57,427 bases of DNA from an uncultured Erythrobacter sp. (GTDB taxonomy: Bacteria > Pseudomonadota > Alphaproteobacteria > Sphingomonadales > Sphingomonadaceae). A program made the translations under genes and the position numbers. The notes beneath the pieces are model-generated. The model was not told where the DNA came from and did no database searches. It was given only the letters and a program-made list of their open reading frames with translations. The stretch lies in contig CALLQC010000097.1 of NCBI GenBank assembly GCA_938015255.1, positions 1-57,427 of the forward strand, in the 5' to 3' direction. This document shows, piece by piece, positions 54,961 through 57,427 of the stretch (positions are counted from its first letter, which is position 1; the number at the start of each line of letters is the position of its first letter).

Positions 54961-57427
54961 TCAGAACTTGAACCGAACAACGCCGCCATAGGTGCGCGGA
55001 GAGTTTGGATAACCCGATACCGAGCCAGCCTGTGCAACACTGTCAAACACGGTCGTGATGAACTCATCGTCAAGCAGGTTACGCGCCCAGACGCCCACCT
55101 CAAGCCCGTTGTTGAGCTTCAGCGTGGTGGAGGCGTTCAGAAGGTTTACCTCACGGCGGAAGATCTGGGTGGCACCCAGTCCCGCATTGAACGTCGGCAG
55201 ACCGTTGTTGATGTCCTCGTTTGATTCATGGCTGTAATCAAAACGCGTTACCAAGCTCGTGCCGCTATCCCATTCGTGCGTGTACGTTGCCGAGGTCGCA
55301 AGAGCCCAGCCCGGGATGCCTGCCGGGCGAACACCGGTAAGATCGCCGAGAACACTTCCTGGGAAATCGTCGAACAGCGGATCAAGGTGTGTTGCTGCGA
55401 AAGTCAGTACAAGACCGTCTGTCGGGTTGATCGTGGTGTCAATTTCGAAACCGCGAACCGATTGCTCACCAGCGTTACGCAAGGCGAAACCTGTGCCCGT
55501 AAAGGCAAAGCTCTGGAAGCCCTGGATAGACTGGTCGAAGACTGCAAGGTTAAAGCCAAAGCCGGGCCATTGCGCCTTCAGGCCGATTTCGTAAACTTCG
55601 GCTTCTTCCGGTCCGGCAAAGCGTGAACCAGAAACCAGGTTCGGAACCTGAAGACCGGCATTGATAATCGCCGAATCCGGTGCGGCGAAAGTCGATCCGC
55701 CCGGTCCGGCAAGGAAATCGGAACCCAGCGGACGGCTGTCACGCGAAAGGTTTACCGAACTTGCCTTGAAGCCGGTCGAATAGCTTACATACATGTTGAC
55801 TTCGTTGGACACCTGATAGGACGCACGCAGCAGGTAAGTCAGCTTGTCATCACGGGTGCGCCCGTCTTCAACCGCGTTCGGAATATCCAGGAACGGTGGC
55901 TGGAACTGAAACGCGCTCAGGCCCAGCAGCGGGTTGATGCCAGGGTTCAGTGCGGCCGCGAGCAGCGCATCCTGGTTTGCCTGTGGCAATGCCTGGAACT
56001 GGTCACGCGTTGTGACACCGCCCATCGTTGCTTGGGTGATGAAGGCATCGACAAAGTTTACCTGCGCAAGCGGATCAAAGCTGGTCTGCGAAAGCGCAAA
56101 GTCCTTCTTGTCGTCGGTGTAGTTGAAGCCAGCGGTGAAAACGAGACCATCAGTCGGCTCAAAGTCAAAGGTACCGAAAACGGAAATGGCCTGGTTATCC
56201 ATCGCAAACCGCTCTGAAGTGAGCAGCGGCGAAGTAAAGATGCTTTCCTGAGGGAAGCCGAAGGCAGCTTCCAGCCCGTTGAACAAAGTCGGCTGACCAG
56301 TCAGAACTGCAACCGGATCTTCACCTGCGAGCAGTTCGAAGAAGTTACGGATCTGGCTTCCGTTCTGGATCGCACTGTCCTGAGAAATGCTTTCGTCGAA
56401 GAAGAACGCACCAAGAAGGAAGTTAAACGGACCATCGAAATCCGATGCGATGCGCAGTTCCTGAGTGAAAGTCTGCACATCCTGCGCACGCGTTTCCGTT
56501 GCGATATCTGCACTGGTAAAGTCGATATCGGTCAGGAAGCTGTTTTCAAGCTCACGATATGACGTGATCGACGTGACCGAGATCGGACCAGTTTCCCAGT
56601 TGACCTGCACAGAGCCGCCATAATTGTCGACCTTGTTTTCCGGTACAAAGTTCAGGAACACTTCGCGTGAGAAAAAGTCGGTTGGGATCTGACCACCAAC
56701 TGCCAGAACGCCTCCGCCAGTCGGACCATTGACGAGGTTACCGACAGTGCAGCAGACTTCGTCGATACGAGAATAATCTGCGATGGCGCGGATGCTGAGA
56801 TCGGGTGTCGGTTCGATCAGCAACTGGCCACGGGCGGACCAGCGATTGCGATCATTGATGTCTTCGCCAAGGTTCACGATTTCACCGAAACCGTCACGGC
56901 TGTTATAGCTGCCGTCGAGCGAGAATGCGATGTTGTCGGTAATCGGCCCGGTTACGTCGGCCTTTACGATTATCGCGTTGAAATTGCCGTAGCTCGCTTC
57001 CACCGCGCCGCCGAATTCAAACTGCGGCTCGCGCGTTACAACGGAAATGACACCGGCTGATGCGTTTTTCCCGAACAGGGTCGATTGCGGCCCGTTCAGC
57101 ACTTCGATGCGCTGCACATTCGGAAGGTCGGACAGGGCACCCGCAGAGCGCGAACGGAACACGCCGTCGATAAAGACGCCAACCGATGGCTCAATGCCGA
57201 AGTTGTTATCGCCGTTACCGAAACCGCGGATGATGAAGGTAGACGCCGAAGCTGTCTGAAGCTGGCTGACACGAAGCGAAGGTGTGACCGTCTGCAGGTC
57301 GAGCACGTCGCGGATCTGTGCATTCTCCAGCGTCTCGCCGCTGGTCACCGAAACAGAGATCGGTGTTTCCTGAAGGGTCTGTTCGCGCTTGGACGCGGTC
57401 ACAATGATCTGGTTGCTGCTTTCCGGG
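54961..57427 (-). CDS. TonB-dependent receptor, 5' end outside window
   Basis: At least 820 residues; the frame stays open to the window edge (…NQIIVTASKREQ), so the signal peptide and gene start are missing. The plug domain begins in IIVTASKREQTLQETPISVS and includes FIIRGFGNG, GVFIDGVFRS, VEVLNGPQSTLFGKNASAGV-like and VISVVTREP. The C-terminal 22-strand barrel ends in GVVRFKF with a terminal Phe. Many such receptors in sphingomonads import carbohydrates, siderophores or aromatic degradation products; the ligand is not given by context here. Confidence 0.93.
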   Translation of the reverse strand, partial: PESSNQIIVTASKREQTLQETPISVSVTSGETLENAQIRDVLDLQTVTPSLRVSQLQTASASTFIIRGFGNGDNNFGIEPSVGVFIDGVFRSRSAGALSDLPNVQRIEVLNGPQSTLFGKNASAGVISVVTREPQFEFGGAVEASYGNFNAIIVKADVTGPITDNIAFSLDGSYNSRDGFGEIVNLGEDINDRNRWSARGQLLIEPTPDLSIRAIADYSRIDEVCCTVGNLVNGPTGGGVLAVGGQIPTDFFSREVFLNFVPENKVDNYGGSVQVNWETGPISVTSITSYRELENSFLTDIDFTSADIATETRAQDVQTFTQELRIASDFDGPFNFLLGAFFFDESISQDSAIQNGSQIRNFFELLAGEDPVAVLTGQPTLFNGLEAAFGFPQESIFTSPLLTSERFAMDNQAISVFGTFDFEPTDGLVFTAGFNYTDDKKDFALSQTSFDPLAQVNFVDAFITQATMGGVTTRDQFQALPQANQDALLAAALNPGINPLLGLSAFQFQPPFLDIPNAVEDGRTRDDKLTYLLRASYQVSNEVNMYVSYSTGFKASSVNLSRDSRPLGSDFLAGPGGSTFAAPDSAIINAGLQVPNLVSGSRFAGPEEAEVYEIGLKAQWPGFGFNLAVFDQSIQGFQSFAFTGTGFALRNAGEQSVRGFEIDTTINPTDGLVLTFAATHLDPLFDDFPGSVLGDLTGVRPAGIPGWALATSATYTHEWDSGTSLVTRFDYSHESNEDINNGLPTFNAGLGATQIFRREVNLLNASTTLKLNNGLEVGVWARNLLDDEFITTVFDSVAQAGSVSGYPNSPRTYGGVVRFKF

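Overview
The window reads as chromosomal DNA of a GC-rich alphaproteobacterium, most likely order Sphingomonadales (an Erythrobacter-like organism). Evidence: a circularly permuted two-piece tmRNA whose tag reads ANDNEALALAA, an F1-only atpHAGDC operon with an 85-residue epsilon subunit, a DUF1153 (SciP-type) protein, DUF2794 and DUF2256 proteins, an LptD-SurA-PdxA-RsmA operon, and a large TonB-dependent receptor. Nearly everything is housekeeping or conserved accessory content. I see no prophage, transposon, CRISPR array, rRNA or tRNA gene.

Layout. 1-5.5 kb: end of a fatty-acid desaturase, a membrane protein behind ada, a membrane-anchored trypsin-like protease, and a TauD-type dioxygenase with a palindrome in front of it. 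5.7-10.5 kb: atpHAGDC, closed by a terminator. 10.5-14.6 kb: a possible PilZ-like protein, a secreted prolyl oligopeptidase (TTG start), a SciP-like regulator and a SOUL protein. 14.7-20.6 kb: a small HNH protein coupled to glmU, divergent gph, an SDR, a polytopic membrane protein, and the leftward operon (secretory protein)-hdaA-cysE-DUF2794. 22.7-25.6 kb: purM-purN-sulfotransferase with overlapping ends. 25.6-28.8 kb: ndk, a lipoprotein, and pepA-DUF2256-holC. 28.9-34.7 kb: lptD-surA-pdxA-rsmA. 34.7-41.8 kb: PilZ protein, malate synthase G, and arginine succinyltransferase genes (M20 hydrolase-astA, astB) around a methyltransferase. 41.9-44.3 kb: two small proteins of unknown function, ssrA, an acidic lipoprotein, mscL. 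44.4-48.0 kb: LemA, two TPM-domain proteins, a Nudix hydrolase and an SDR. 48.2-49.1 kb: an operon of tiny single-span membrane proteins ending in a PspC-domain protein. 49.2-57.4 kb: recF, a tesA/ybbA/ybbP-type cluster, an RDD protein and the 3' part of a TonB-dependent receptor gene.

The most unusual item is the leftward operon at 48221-48944. Three microproteins of 37, 36 and 48 residues share a hydrophobic segment ending in AI(I/V)P(A/G)SP. They are followed, with an ATGA overlap, by a PspC-domain protein and possibly a 20-residue peptide. A good sigma-70-like promoter precedes them and a strong terminator follows. Other points worth checking: the two-piece tmRNA with three copies of a GCAACAGAA loop motif in and beyond it, an ATP synthase epsilon subunit with no C-terminal inhibitory domain, an M20 hydrolase coupled to astA, and three tandem 17-bp repeats each carrying a Shine-Dalgarno-like AGAAGG in front of a small membrane-protein gene.
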